NCBI GenBank assembly: GCA_020444515.1 | Contig: JAHLKX010000007.1 | Location: 222,331-286,330, forward strand | Length of the DNA stretch: 64,000 bases | Direction of reading: 5' to 3' | Source: Bacteroidota bacterium | GTDB taxonomy: Bacteria; Bacteroidota; Bacteroidia; Bacteroidales; JAADJA01 | Notes under the pieces: model-generated | The model's database searches: none | Told to the model about the DNA's origin: nothing | What the model saw: the letters and a program-made list of their open reading frames with translations, nothing else | Shown here: positions 46,269 through 58,000 of the stretch, in pieces | How positions within the stretch are numbered: the stretch's first letter is position 1 | How the letters are laid out: each line of letters starts with the position of its first letter | Made by a program: the position numbers and the translations under genes

Positions 46269-46290
46269 ACCCTGAAAAATTTTCAGGGTT
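46269..46290 (+). terminator. Duplicated terminator hairpin after the tRNA copy
   Basis: ACCCTGAAAA with TTTTCAGGGT, followed by TTTGTC. It matches the hairpin after the intact tRNA-Arg and shows that the duplication extended through the terminator. Confidence 0.7.
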
Positions 46291-46429
46291 TTGTCTTTTT
46301 TACAATTGTACCTTTTGCTGTTTCCAGTAATAAAAAGTTTCCGGATCAATTTGTAAATTAGCATTGATTGGGAAAAATGGTCCTAAAGCAATGCATTAAG
46401 AAAACTCCATGCATTAAGGCATGATATTA

Positions 46430-48205
46430 TTAAATTTGGTTTAAGTATGAGATTAAGTTATCATAATTCCCAACTCCCATTTTTTTTCTTAATCTGAATC
46501 TGGCCATGCTAATACTTTTCGGCGATTGGAACGTAATGGTTGAAATCTCTTTTGTCGACATGTTCAACCTGAGGAAAGCACATAATTTTAATTCATTGGG
46601 GGATAGGTCAGGAAATTGTTTGATGAGCTTTTGATAAAAATCGGCATGAACCTCCTGGAACCGCATCTCGAAATCTTTCCAGGTGTCCTTTGTTGAACTA
46701 CTTTCCAATTCACGGATGATGTCATCTACAATTTTCCTGTTCTCCGGTTTAAAATCATACCTTGATTTTTTTAGTTTGTCGGAAATATTGATGATAAATT
46801 CATTCTTTTTAAGCAAATACATCACATTGGTTGTCAACTCCTTGTTCTTATAATCCAGGTCGTTCTTGAGATTTGTTTTCTCAAGGCTTATCCTTTTCAT
46901 TTTAAGTTTTTGTAATCTGAAGAGGAGGAAAAGGATGATCAAAGCGAGGAAAATACTGCCGGAGATCATGATATAGATCAATTCTTTTCGCTTTTGTTTG
47001 GCATCGAGTCTCGCTTGCTCAATTTCTCTTTCCCTCAGTTGCTCATCAAAGGCAAACTGCATTTCGAGTTGTGTGATCTTTTTGATGTTCTCATTTTTAG
47101 AAAGGCTGTCGGAATAGGTTTTGAACTCTTTTGCAAACCTGAGTGCTTTGACGGGTTGTCCGGTTTCTTCATATAATCTGCTCAGGTAATCGGAGGCAGA
47201 CATGAGAAGTTCTAACTGTCCAGTTAGGCCGGAGAGCGTGTAACCCTTCAATAAATATTCTTCTGCTGACTTATAATCCTGATTCTCAAGGTAGGAATAT
47301 CCCATTTTTGTAAATAAGTCGGACTTCATGCTTGATATTGGTCCGAGGAATTCTGATCCGATACTTTCAAGGTATTTGGATCCTTGCTTATAATATTCGA
47401 TCGCTTTTGAGTAATTGTTTTCTCTCTTTGCAATATCGGCATATACGTTGTAAATATTATACAATCCTTCATTGTCTCTCAGTTCGAGACAAAGTTTATA
47501 TGCCCTGTCGAGATAGTCATTGGCAATCCCCGATTCATCAAGTTTCAGATAAATTTTACTCAGATTAATAAGAATACCTGCAGATCCTTTTTGATCTTTT
47601 AAATCCTCCCTTAATTGTAAACTCTTATTGAGGTATTCAATGGCTTCATTGTAATTTTTAAGTAACTCGTTTAACACTGCCAGGTTGTTATAGAAATCAG
47701 GAAGGATAGCAATGCTATTGTTACTATCGGCTATTACCACCCCTTTTTGATAGTAATCCAGTGCATCAGGATAATTAGACAATGTAAAATAGACGTTCCC
47801 CAGGAGCAGATAAGCTGCTGAAATTCCCTCAGCATCATTGGCTAAATGAAATAAATTTGCAGCATTTTGATAATATTTCAGCGCATTGAAAAGGTCATTT
47901 TGAACGACCTTAATGTGTCCCATTACCATATAAATATCGCCTTCCCCTTTTTCAAATCCTATCTTCCTGGCCAAATCTAATCCTTTGTCGGAATAGTGAA
48001 GCGAAGAATCAAGATTTATTTTTAAGTAGATTTTGGCAATACCCTGGTACAATTTTACTTTTGCTGTATCATAATTTTCATGCTCCAGGAGCGTAAGCAA
48101 TGAGTCAAGTTTATGTTGACCCTGGGCTTTTAGAGGCATGTGGCCAAACATTGCCAAAACGACAATGTATTGAACCCCCCAAAATATAGAAGACAAATGT
48201 TTCAC
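46430..48205 (-). CDS. TPR transmembrane regulator with C-terminal LuxR-like HTH
   Basis: A 591-residue protein. A signal peptide (cut near PLKAQ) is followed by six or more tetratricopeptide repeats over about residues 35-360. One membrane helix (YIMISGSIFLALIILFLLF) lies near 405-425, then a coiled coil, and a C-terminal helix-turn-helix (LSPNELKLCAFLRLNMSTKEIS and SPKSISMARFRLRKKMG). This is a known Bacteroidota design in which periplasmic TPRs are linked to a cytosolic DNA-binding domain. It could regulate the surface-protein genes upstream, but no target site is visible. Confidence 0.88.
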   Translation of the reverse strand: MKHLSSIFWGVQYIVVLAMFGHMPLKAQGQHKLDSLLTLLEHENYDTAKVKLYQGIAKIYLKINLDSSLHYSDKGLDLARKIGFEKGEGDIYMVMGHIKVVQNDLFNALKYYQNAANLFHLANDAEGISAAYLLLGNVYFTLSNYPDALDYYQKGVVIADSNNSIAILPDFYNNLAVLNELLKNYNEAIEYLNKSLQLREDLKDQKGSAGILINLSKIYLKLDESGIANDYLDRAYKLCLELRDNEGLYNIYNVYADIAKRENNYSKAIEYYKQGSKYLESIGSEFLGPISSMKSDLFTKMGYSYLENQDYKSAEEYLLKGYTLSGLTGQLELLMSASDYLSRLYEETGQPVKALRFAKEFKTYSDSLSKNENIKKITQLEMQFAFDEQLREREIEQARLDAKQKRKELIYIMISGSIFLALIILFLLFRLQKLKMKRISLEKTNLKNDLDYKNKELTTNVMYLLKKNEFIINISDKLKKSRYDFKPENRKIVDDIIRELESSSTKDTWKDFEMRFQEVHADFYQKLIKQFPDLSPNELKLCAFLRLNMSTKEISTITFQSPKSISMARFRLRKKMGVGNYDNLISYLNQI

Positions 48206-48318
48206 ACCTGTTCAAAATTCAAACAAAAATACGTTTTTTTAAGAGAAAATAAAAGGGCAGTACTATGGCGGGAGATATGGCTTTCCGGTCGGATTGAGAT
48301 ATCCAGGGGCCATAAAAC

Positions 48319-48352
48319 ACACAAAGCCGGATCAAATGATCCGGCTTTGTGT
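48319..48352 (-). terminator. Strong terminator after the 2179-aa gene
   Basis: A perfect 15-bp stem, CACAAAGCCGGATC-type arms, around a 4-base loop, followed on the minus strand by a GTGTTTTAT stretch. It ends transcription of the large surface gene before the TPR regulator gene. Confidence 0.8.
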
Positions 48353-48426
48353 TAACTAAATAACCTAAATTTACAAAAACTTACCCCACTAAATGATAAG
48401 AGACTCAATTATTGCTTTCAAAGCAA

Positions 48427-51400
48427 TCACTCTTTGATCAGCTTTTTATTGATATACTTATTTCCCGTCTGAATTCTTAAGTAATAGATCCCTGACGGGT
48501 ATTGACTGAAATCAAGTATATATTCATTAATTTTCAAATTCTCGGATTTAAACAACACGATACCCTGAGGATTTATTACGGTCAGTCCCTGCAAGATTTC
48601 ACCAGATCTAACGATAACTTTATTCAAAACAGGATTCGGATAAACTTGAATATCGCCTGCATTGTGATTTTCTATTTTGCTGATCACTTCGGTAGCAATG
48701 TTAGATGGCTCAGATTCTCCTTCCTCATAATTGGAAGTTACATAATAATTGTGCAAACCAATGATGTTTCCGGCATCAACGTGTGTAAAAGTTGTATCCA
48801 TAGATTGATCAAGATATTCGAACGGATCTTCATTATGCGCATAATAGATGTTATATCCCAGCAAAGCTTTAGAAGCTTTTTCTTTTTGGTTTACTGTGAT
48901 CTCACCCTTAACCGGGATGTAAGGTTCCCGTGCCTTTGCATTTGCATTGTTCACTTTTAACTTTTGCGCTTTTACCATTTTATCCTGGTTAGGGGCCCAG
49001 ATCCAAAGATCAAGTAAAAAGTCTCCGATAGCAGGTGCAAAATCACCCAGGCTGTTTAAACTCACCTCAACTGAATTTCCTTGAAGTTCTTGATCGACGG
49101 AAAGAACTGGATATGCATCCGTTGGATCATTGCTCATGGGTTCTAAAAATATACCCACCTGAGTCGTACTGGGATCAACCGAGCCGAGCGGGATTTCCAA
49201 TTCCCAAATATCATTTGCCGTTGTCTGGAAAGGCCCTGCATACGCTACTTCTGTAAAAGTATTCCAGTCGACAATATGGAACATATACGACCATATGCCT
49301 GTGACGCCCCAAGATGCATGATGGAAATCAACCATTTCGACTGTGGCACCGGGATAAGCCGACAGATCGAATACAACACCATAACCGTAATCAAACCATT
49401 CGTACATACCATTTACCGGATCATTGTCATGCTGGTAAAGCTCCACCAATTCACCTTCCTGAACCTCTCCAACATATTCCCAATTCAGAACAATATTACC
49501 TTCTCCATCGGAAGTGGCTGTGAGGTTTTGTGGTGTCAACAATATAATAATCGTTTGGGAATTGGATGGTTGCGATTCACCATTGGAATAAACAGCAACT
49601 ACATAATAGATATGTGTTCCGCCTTCTACATTTTCATCGGTCCACTCATTTCCGGTGATCAGGCCCGATGCCATCTCCTCGTCCCGGTATACCATATATC
49701 CTTCCAATTCCGGACTCACAACTTCATCCCAGGTACAATAAACTTCATTCATGTTTTGCAATGTTGCCGTAAAATTGGCCGGTGCTGTATAGATTGTAAT
49801 AAAATCGCATACCTGTTCCGATTCACCCTCGTCGTAATTGGCACTTACGCAATAATCATGATAGCCTGCAACCACTTCCGTATCGGCAAATGTCGTTTCC
49901 AATGTGTTTCCGATCATGATTCCGTCCTTATACACATTATAATTGACGATATCAGGAGCATTATAATACTGGATCATTCTGAAATCATCCATATAAAAAG
50001 TACAGATATTATTGGCATTCCATGCATAGAAATCAACCCCTTCGAAAGTATTGTCGCCACCCGTGCCATAGATGCTCAAACTCCATTGCCATGCATGGAT
50101 CAATTCATGGTCGATGGAAAGCTCCGCCCAGTCATTATCGAGGTCCACCATTAATTCAACATGGAGCCATTTGTCATATTCATAAAAGAAGGTAGCACTA
50201 CCAAATCCGCCGCCATCAAGAGTTCCAATTCCATTCTCATCAAAAAATACCTGCATACCCCAAAGTGCACCTATTGTAAGGTCATGGTCCTGCAGCGCAT
50301 TAAAGTAGGCATTAAAGCCGTCAGGGATATACATCCTGAAATTGATGGAATATTTTCCTTCCTCCAACAGCTCATCTGTAAGGTAAAGCAGATCGGCATC
50401 ATACTGGATAATGACCGATTGGTCGCCACTATATGCCATCTCAGTGGAAATATAGGGGTCATTTGAGGTACAGGGCTCCAGGGTCCAGGTGGTCCAATCG
50501 TCAGGATTTTGACAGGCAACTTGCTGACCGATAGAGTAATTTTCAAAATCGTCACTGAACCGTGTGATACCCTGATTAGGTGCCGTCCAATAAACCAACA
50601 CATCATCATCGTCGGCTGTTGCCACAACATTTACAGGAGGTGTAAGCGGAGCGAGATAAAATGCCTCATCACATAAATCCTCAGATTTCTGACCGTCGTC
50701 ATACGTGGCAAAAATGCAGTATTCATAGTTTTCAGTAGTGTTCAAAACATCAGGATAATCGGTTGTTGAAGGATCACTTATTGTTGTAAATAGATTACCG
50801 TTTTTATGAATTTCATAACCGGTAATTCCCGAAACGCTTTTACCTGTCATGGCCATTTTATTCAGAACAATATCATCGATCGCAATCGGCCAGGCATTGT
50901 TGAATTCCGAGACAAATGCAAAACGGACCATCTTTCCGGCATAATTTGCCAGGTCAAGTACGACTTTTTCATCGTAGTTATTATACATCGTGATTTCATC
51001 GGTATAGGCCAGTAATGTATCCCAGGTATTATCCGTTTCAAGCATTACATAAAATTTTGAATAACCATCTGGATCAGATGTATAATTCAACATAAATGAT
51101 AGCTCGTCGTTGCCATACAACTGAACCTGCGGGGTTATCAGCCAGTTGAAGTCTTGTGCTGTATCGGCACACAGGGCGGCAAATGCGCCATTGTAAACGT
51201 ATGCCATATCATCATTGTATTGTATCCATGATGCACCTGCCGGGTCGTTTAGAGGTCCGGTAAGCGATGTACTTTGTTTGATCTCCCAACCTCCTGCTGG
51301 CGGCCAGGTGCTCATTTCAAATCCTTCCACATGGGCTATTCCCGGGTTTTCAGGAACCATCCAGTTTAGATCAACATTGCCATCATAGTCAAGTGTAGCC

Positions 51401-54400
51401 GTAAATTCCGGAACGGGATTGTATACCTGCACCGTCTGAATGATGTTGATGCCGTAATCTTCTGTTTCGCCATAATTTACCGCTTCACAACTTGAGAATA
51501 GATCGGGATCGGCACTGTTTCGTACCCTTAAAACCGTCAAACCTAGCGATGCATCCTCAGGGATATAAACCTGAACGGTTATTTCCTGAGAAGATTCATC
51601 GCTGCTGATATGCATAATGCGCTCCCCTTCATCATCCAGGCTATTGTTGCCGTTAAAATCGATCCAGGCTGCGATGGAACCTTTAGCTCCGCTTGTTTCA
51701 GCCTGAACGGTCAATTCATAGGTTCGGCCTCGTTCAAGATTGGCGCTCAAGTTGGTATAATCGTTATAGGGTACTCCTCCGGGGCTGCCGGTTCCCAAAT
51801 TCTCGATGGACCCGAAAGTAACCCCATCGATATAATCGCCTGATATAGTCCCATTTAATGGCTGCGGAATGCAATACTGACCTTCCAGGTTAAATTTAAA
51901 GAACCTGGCACTACCGTATTCTGCTTTTTTATGTTGATACAATGAGTCCAGCGTAGATTGATCGTAGGGATCCATCTCATCGCCATTGCTCCAGCCATGA
52001 AAATACCTCACCATGGTGTCGGCTACATGGGTGGTGCCAACGAAAAAATTTCCCCATGCCGATGGTTCATCAAAATGTTTATGGGTAGTTACCATTAAGT
52101 TACCCCCCTGGTAGCTATACACATAGTCGAGCGGGAAATAAACACCATGATGTCCTGGTTTGACATCAAACGTTCCTTCAAACACCAGGTCGAAATCATT
52201 TGCTGCTTCCAGTGAATCCTCCATATTAATTTCACTTGTTTCAGACATCCATATTGTAACCGGAATATCGTATTTGGGATAGTTCTCATCGAAATAGTAA
52301 TAGTACATGATGCCTGTGATGGTGTTCGGACCTCCTACATCTTCCGATTTATAAAGTGTTTGTGCGTAATATCCTTCGCCCGAATGTGTTATTGAAATCG
52401 GATGCCACCAGTTCGACTCAAAATCACTGTTAAATCCGTTACCTATTTCAACCTGAAAAGTGCCTTCCTGTTGAACATAAATTTCCAGTTTTGATGAAAT
52501 ATTGTTGGAAACATCCTGGTCATCGGCAAAGGCCACTTCAACATAACAATTGTATAAACCGGCATAAGGGAAGGTAAAATCGAGGTTGAAGGTGAGCACT
52601 TCTTTTGGATTGATGTCCTGGCCGGGATAAGAGGCCAGTTCGATACCGGGTTCCTGCATCAGCTTGACCGTATATTCCGATCCGGCTTGCATAGCGGACC
52701 CTATGTTTTTAATATCAATTTCCAGCGTGGTTGAAACATTTTCTTCAGGGGTAATATCCCCGGCCAGAGTGTATGCTTTCAGATCATCCTGGTAATAAAA
52801 CCTCTCCAGGCCAATGCCCTGCACTTCATCCAGTTTAATTTCGCCCTGTCCGCCGGCGGGATTGTATTTGGCTACAAATCCAAGGTAATTGTCTCCGGCT
52901 GCTGCACTTACATCCACTTCCATATAGGTGTACCAGCTCCACGGAATGCTTAAATTCTGGATCAAACTTGATACACCGGTCTGGCCATCTATCCAAACAA
53001 GTGATAACTCTCCCGGCCACCACGGACTGCTGAATGCATAGAATCCGATTTTATCACCTGCTTCGATATGCAATTTGGGCGTATACAGTGTATCAAACAA
53101 TCCATATTCAACCCAGGCATAGGCATGCCCTTCACCAACCGCCGGAGCATAATCATGGTGGGTCCACATCACACTTGACTGACTCCAGCCATCAGGCGGG
53201 AATAGGGATAATTCAAATCCTTCATAAAAATGATCAAAAGGATACACATGCTGTATGATGCTCATCGAATTGTCATTGTCGGTTCCCATGTCATCGGGCA
53301 GGGTGGCAGTTATTTCATAATCGCCTTCCGTATCGGGATTCCAAATCACTTCCACAACTACCGTATCCGATTGTGTAACTGGTCCGGTTGCAGCGGTGGC
53401 GAATTCAACGCCATTAGCGGTAAAAGTTACATTTTTATCGAGGATGGAGGTGCCATTATTTTTAATAGAGGCATAGGCTGTAACATAATCATACTCAAAA
53501 ACAGCCGGGTGAGATAATGTTAGATCGATGACGGCAAAATCATCCTCAGAAGGATCATAGCAAATGATGTTGGCAGCCCAACCGGGAGCCTCAAACGGTG
53601 TCCATCCCTGGGCAATGAAATGAATGGTTAGCGCACCGGATGTATTTTGATAAGATGCCGTGATGGTTCCGGGATTCTGATCATCTTCCCAAAATCCCAG
53701 CAAAGTAGCATCTGTATCTTCACCGTCATAAATATAAAATTCTGACCAATCGATATTAAATTGAATAAAATCGAGTCTTAATTTTGATCCGGCAGTAGCA
53801 GGATAAATAGTCAATATTCCCCAATCATCTACCGTAAGGTTTCCATCCAGACCGCCGGCATCAGTAAAGGTACCCGAGCAGGCAGTAATGGTAGAGCTTT
53901 GCAAGGAAGGCATTGTATATATGGTCGGGTCAAATACAGTAATACCCAAACTCTGCGTATCGTTTCCGGGATTTTCATCTCCGGGTAAAATGGCCGATAC
54001 CTCCAGATTGTAATATCCGGGTGTCGATAAATCAATGGTTTGAGTAAAAGTATATTCAAAGCTTTCATTGTAATCCAGGGTGACCGAGCCTACATTTTCA
54101 ACCACCTCAACCCCTTCAAAATTATATTTTACATCAAATCCGGTTTGTGGTTCAGTTCCTTCATTTTTAATGATAACTTTTACCTGCTGATCAATGGTAG
54201 GGGGTGAATTGAAATAGTCCTCTGGAGATGTAATTTCCTTTACGGCAAGATCTTTTACAGCAGGAGGCCCGAACAAGGCAAATGATAAATCCCATGTCAT
54301 CCAGGGACCTATCACCGTGCTGGCAGGCGTCCAGTCAGTAAATCCCATACCCCAGCCATTCTTGGGATTGATCCAATGCCATTCGGCACCATAGATAGCG

Positions 54401-54966
54401 GTTTCATATATATGTTCCATCCAGCCCCATTGCCCAGTAACATCAAAGTCGGAATAAACCTGCACCGAAACCCAATAGGTTCCCCCAGTTAAAGTTACTA
54501 AGGAGGGGAGGTAAATTTCAAAATAGGTGGTTACATATCCGTTAAACAATTCTTCGTCTTTATAAAAGTCAGTATGTATAAAGGAGCTAAAAACCGTATC
54601 TCCCGGTATTCCGTTATTATCATTTAAAATATAAACATTCAATGTATCGGCACCACCTAAAGCATTTTGCCAATATGAACCCACTACAGCAATTGAGTGA
54701 ATATCCCAGGTTTCTCCCGCCGGAATATCAAAATCATCAGCAGCTGCACAGGTTTTAGTGTTATTAGAGGTTGTGCTGAAATGGTGAGATGCCATAAACC
54801 CGGTTCCTGGATTATACATCTGATCAAACAGGATTTCACCTGATTTTGGTGTCTTGAATGGAGTTGGTTGATCCAGTTTCCCCATATACTTTTGATCCTG
54901 ACCATAAACTGACGTAGTCAGGACAATGGCACTAAATAATATTAAAAATGATGTAAGTGTTTTCAT
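48427..54966 (-). CDS. Giant multidomain secreted protein with T9SS sorting domain
   Basis: A 2179-residue secreted protein. After the signal peptide (cut near SVYGQ) come, roughly: a CARDB-like domain (235-345), a CUB-like domain (359-468), further CARDB-like domains, a GEVED domain (1030-1175, GSIAAWIDFNGN), and a choice-of-anchor J domain (1212-1368, EGFEMSTWPPAGG). Several fibronectin type III-like domains follow, and then a T9SS type A sorting domain (2105-2179, VYPNPVLNK and SGIYYLRI). The design is that of a surface adhesin or matrix protein. No catalytic domain is recognised. Confidence 0.88.
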   Translation of the reverse strand: MKTLTSFLILFSAIVLTTSVYGQDQKYMGKLDQPTPFKTPKSGEILFDQMYNPGTGFMASHHFSTTSNNTKTCAAADDFDIPAGETWDIHSIAVVGSYWQNALGGADTLNVYILNDNNGIPGDTVFSSFIHTDFYKDEELFNGYVTTYFEIYLPSLVTLTGGTYWVSVQVYSDFDVTGQWGWMEHIYETAIYGAEWHWINPKNGWGMGFTDWTPASTVIGPWMTWDLSFALFGPPAVKDLAVKEITSPEDYFNSPPTIDQQVKVIIKNEGTEPQTGFDVKYNFEGVEVVENVGSVTLDYNESFEYTFTQTIDLSTPGYYNLEVSAILPGDENPGNDTQSLGITVFDPTIYTMPSLQSSTITACSGTFTDAGGLDGNLTVDDWGILTIYPATAGSKLRLDFIQFNIDWSEFYIYDGEDTDATLLGFWEDDQNPGTITASYQNTSGALTIHFIAQGWTPFEAPGWAANIICYDPSEDDFAVIDLTLSHPAVFEYDYVTAYASIKNNGTSILDKNVTFTANGVEFATAATGPVTQSDTVVVEVIWNPDTEGDYEITATLPDDMGTDNDNSMSIIQHVYPFDHFYEGFELSLFPPDGWSQSSVMWTHHDYAPAVGEGHAYAWVEYGLFDTLYTPKLHIEAGDKIGFYAFSSPWWPGELSLVWIDGQTGVSSLIQNLSIPWSWYTYMEVDVSAAAGDNYLGFVAKYNPAGGQGEIKLDEVQGIGLERFYYQDDLKAYTLAGDITPEENVSTTLEIDIKNIGSAMQAGSEYTVKLMQEPGIELASYPGQDINPKEVLTFNLDFTFPYAGLYNCYVEVAFADDQDVSNNISSKLEIYVQQEGTFQVEIGNGFNSDFESNWWHPISITHSGEGYYAQTLYKSEDVGGPNTITGIMYYYYFDENYPKYDIPVTIWMSETSEINMEDSLEAANDFDLVFEGTFDVKPGHHGVYFPLDYVYSYQGGNLMVTTHKHFDEPSAWGNFFVGTTHVADTMVRYFHGWSNGDEMDPYDQSTLDSLYQHKKAEYGSARFFKFNLEGQYCIPQPLNGTISGDYIDGVTFGSIENLGTGSPGGVPYNDYTNLSANLERGRTYELTVQAETSGAKGSIAAWIDFNGNNSLDDEGERIMHISSDESSQEITVQVYIPEDASLGLTVLRVRNSADPDLFSSCEAVNYGETEDYGINIIQTVQVYNPVPEFTATLDYDGNVDLNWMVPENPGIAHVEGFEMSTWPPAGGWEIKQSTSLTGPLNDPAGASWIQYNDDMAYVYNGAFAALCADTAQDFNWLITPQVQLYGNDELSFMLNYTSDPDGYSKFYVMLETDNTWDTLLAYTDEITMYNNYDEKVVLDLANYAGKMVRFAFVSEFNNAWPIAIDDIVLNKMAMTGKSVSGITGYEIHKNGNLFTTISDPSTTDYPDVLNTTENYEYCIFATYDDGQKSEDLCDEAFYLAPLTPPVNVVATADDDDVLVYWTAPNQGITRFSDDFENYSIGQQVACQNPDDWTTWTLEPCTSNDPYISTEMAYSGDQSVIIQYDADLLYLTDELLEEGKYSINFRMYIPDGFNAYFNALQDHDLTIGALWGMQVFFDENGIGTLDGGGFGSATFFYEYDKWLHVELMVDLDNDWAELSIDHELIHAWQWSLSIYGTGGDNTFEGVDFYAWNANNICTFYMDDFRMIQYYNAPDIVNYNVYKDGIMIGNTLETTFADTEVVAGYHDYCVSANYDEGESEQVCDFITIYTAPANFTATLQNMNEVYCTWDEVVSPELEGYMVYRDEEMASGLITGNEWTDENVEGGTHIYYVVAVYSNGESQPSNSQTIIILLTPQNLTATSDGEGNIVLNWEYVGEVQEGELVELYQHDNDPVNGMYEWFDYGYGVVFDLSAYPGATVEMVDFHHASWGVTGIWSYMFHIVDWNTFTEVAYAGPFQTTANDIWELEIPLGSVDPSTTQVGIFLEPMSNDPTDAYPVLSVDQELQGNSVEVSLNSLGDFAPAIGDFLLDLWIWAPNQDKMVKAQKLKVNNANAKAREPYIPVKGEITVNQKEKASKALLGYNIYYAHNEDPFEYLDQSMDTTFTHVDAGNIIGLHNYYVTSNYEEGESEPSNIATEVISKIENHNAGDIQVYPNPVLNKVIVRSGEILQGLTVINPQGIVLFKSENLKINEYILDFSQYPSGIYYLRIQTGNKYINKKLIKE

Positions 54967-55034
54967 GTGTTTTTTTTCAAAGTTTAAGACTCTCCATTTA
55001 TTTAATGAGCAACAAACTCAATGAAGCGTCTTCT

Positions 55035-58000
55035 TTATTTTGTGATCTTTATTTTTTCTATATAAGTGCGCTGATTGTCAGTAATTTTAACCAGGTATAT
55101 TCCAGAAGGCAGATACGATACATTGATTTCTTCTGTGCCCGTAGCTCCTAATGTTTTCAAAACAGAATTTCCCAAAATATCATAGATGATGATCTGGTGA
55201 TCCTTGAGGTTTTCCAGGTGGAGAATATCCTTTACGGGATTGGGATAAATCCTTATCGCATTTTCGGAATTCAAATCGCTGATGTTAGTTTCAATATCTC
55301 CAAAACCAGCAAGCATCATGTCAACCATTCCATTGGGGTCGTTGCTTTCAATCTGAAGGGTAGCTTCAAATAACATCTGCTCATCGGGAGCAAAGGTTAC
55401 TTCAACGTCCTGGGTAGCTCCCGGATCAATGTCAAACGATGTCATATCAACTGTAAAAACCGGGTTCGAGGAAACAATGTCCGTCACAAAAAGTGTTGCG
55501 ATCCCGGTATTACTAATGGTTAAGTTTTCCGTGGTGGTTTCATTCACTAGTGTGGTGTCAAATGTAATCGTCATTGGATTCACAGTAATTTGTGGGTAAG
55601 CGATCATCCCGGTGCCACTTAACTCTATCTCAGTGACATTATTGTCAGGGTCATTGCTCGTGATTTGAATCATTCCATCAAACGAGCCCTCTTCATCGGG
55701 TGTAAAAGTTACATTGATGTTCTGGCTATCTCCCGGATCAAGTGTAAAAGAGGAAAGGTCAACAACAAAAACATCATTATTTGAGCTGATATCTGTAATT
55801 TCCAGCTCCGCAAAACCGCTATTCGACACGGTAATGATTTCAGTGGACGATTCACCGACATAGGTATCTTCAAAATCAATGGATTCAGGATTAACATTGA
55901 TTGCTGGCAATTCAGGCAATCCTTCTTTGCGCAATACAATTCCTCCAGAACCTCCACAAATAAAACCGGTATAGTTATCGGTAAATGTAATACGGTAGAA
56001 AGCCTTATCATAATTTCCACTGTATGCTGAATTCCAGTTTGTGCCCCCATTGATCGATTTGTAAACCATTTCAGGGGTGCCCACTACCCATGCTGTATCT
56101 TCATCCCAGATAAACGGTGTATGCAACAATTGGTCTCCAACTTGCTGATCGGGAGTCCAGGTATTTCCTCCGTCCCATGTAGTGAATATATAACCATAAT
56201 CACCTGCTGCCATCCCGTAATTGTTATCCAGAAAATGAACACCAAGCAGAACGGGGCCGGCTCCGCCGCTTGCCGGGTTTACGATGGTCCAGTTTAATCC
56301 GCCATCTGCAGATCGTAATATGATGTTTTCATTTCCAACGGTTACCAGGGTGTTTTCATCTACATATTCAATCATATTACATAATGCGTTTAGTTCAACC
56401 GGGGTTGTCCAGGTGAATCCGCCATCGCCGGTTACATAAACCTCAGTTCCGGCCAACACCACACCATTGTTTTCGTCCCAAAATTCAACATCATAATAAA
56501 ATGACCATGTACCTGATGCATAACTAAGCGTATCCCAGGTTAAGCCGCCATCGGTGGTTTTTATCAGGTAGTCATCCCAGCCGACGGCAAAGCCTGTATT
56601 CATATTAATAAATGACATGCCAGTCAATCCGGGTATTCCGTTAGGAGTCATTTGCATCCAGGTGCTGCCACCATCGGTGGTTTTAATCACAATTCCATCT
56701 CCATTATAGGTGAGGCTCTCTCCAACACAGTAACCAACCTGGTTTTGGCCCTCCGGGAATTCAATATCCATTAAAATAAAGTCATAACCGGTTTCAATCC
56801 ATTCCCAGCCGTCAATTAGTTCAATAACCCCTGTTCCTGATAATTGAACTTCGTATGGGTCGGTGACCGGATCGTTACTCCAGATTTGCATAACACCTTC
56901 TAATAATCCTGAAGCAGGGGGTGTGAAATGAACAGGTATATCACCGCTTTGACCGGGCTCAATTGTAAAAGCTGTATAATCGATGCTAAAGGCAGGATTC
57001 GAGAAAGTAATGTCAGTTATTTCCAGCGGTTCGTTTCCTGTATTGGAAAAGGTAACATTCTCACTGGATGTTTCTCCTACAAAAGTATCCTCAAATGTTA
57101 CTGTATCGGGAGTTATTGAAAGGACTGGGGCATTTATACCTTCTTTACGAAGCACAATACCTCCCGAACCACCACACATAAATCCAGTGTAATTATCTGT
57201 GAAGGTTATCCTGTAGAAAGCTTTTTGCCAGTTTCCATTGTAGGCTGTACTCCAGTTATTTCCACCATCGGTTGTTTTGTATACCAGTTCGGGCGTACCA
57301 CATATCCAAATGCTATCCTGATCCCAAATATATGCAACATGCAGCAATTGATCGTTAAATGGTTCTGTGAGTACCCAGGAATCTCCACCATCGGTTGTGG
57401 TCAGTACATGGCCATAATCACCTGTTGCAATGCCAAAATCCGAATTCAGGAAATCAACGCCAAGTAAAATATTACCCGGCACACCAGTACTGTAAACTTC
57501 AGACCAGGTATATCCACCATCTGTTGAACGATTGATCCTGTCTTCCCCTCCTACAAGAAAAACAGTGTTTTCATCAGCATATTCGATCATTTGAGGCGCT
57601 GTTGTTATGCCGGTGGCTGCGGTCCAGGTTAGTCCACCGTCATCTGTAACGAAAGTACCATCAGTCCATGCTGTTACAATACCATGGTCATAATCCCAGA
57701 ATTCCACATCCACCATTTGCCAGATATTGGGCTGAACCACAATGGTATCCCATGTACTACCTCCATCTGTTGTTTTAATCATATAGCCATCCCATCCTAC
57801 AGCAAATCCGGTGTTCAAGTCGAGAAACGAACACCCCTGTAATCCGGGAATACCCTCAGGTGTAAGTTGTTCCCAGGTGGATCCTCCATCGGTGGTTTTA
57901 ATGACAATTCCTACACCGTTATAGGTTAAACTTTGACCGATGGAATAGCCGATTTGATTTTGCCCTTCCGGGAATTCGATGTCCATCAGGATATAGTTAA

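Noticed and set aside
46038..46364. Minus-strand frame of 108 codons across the tRNA copy
   Set aside because: It spans the end of the GIY-YIG gene, the tRNA fragment and the palindromic inserts, with no protein-like signal.
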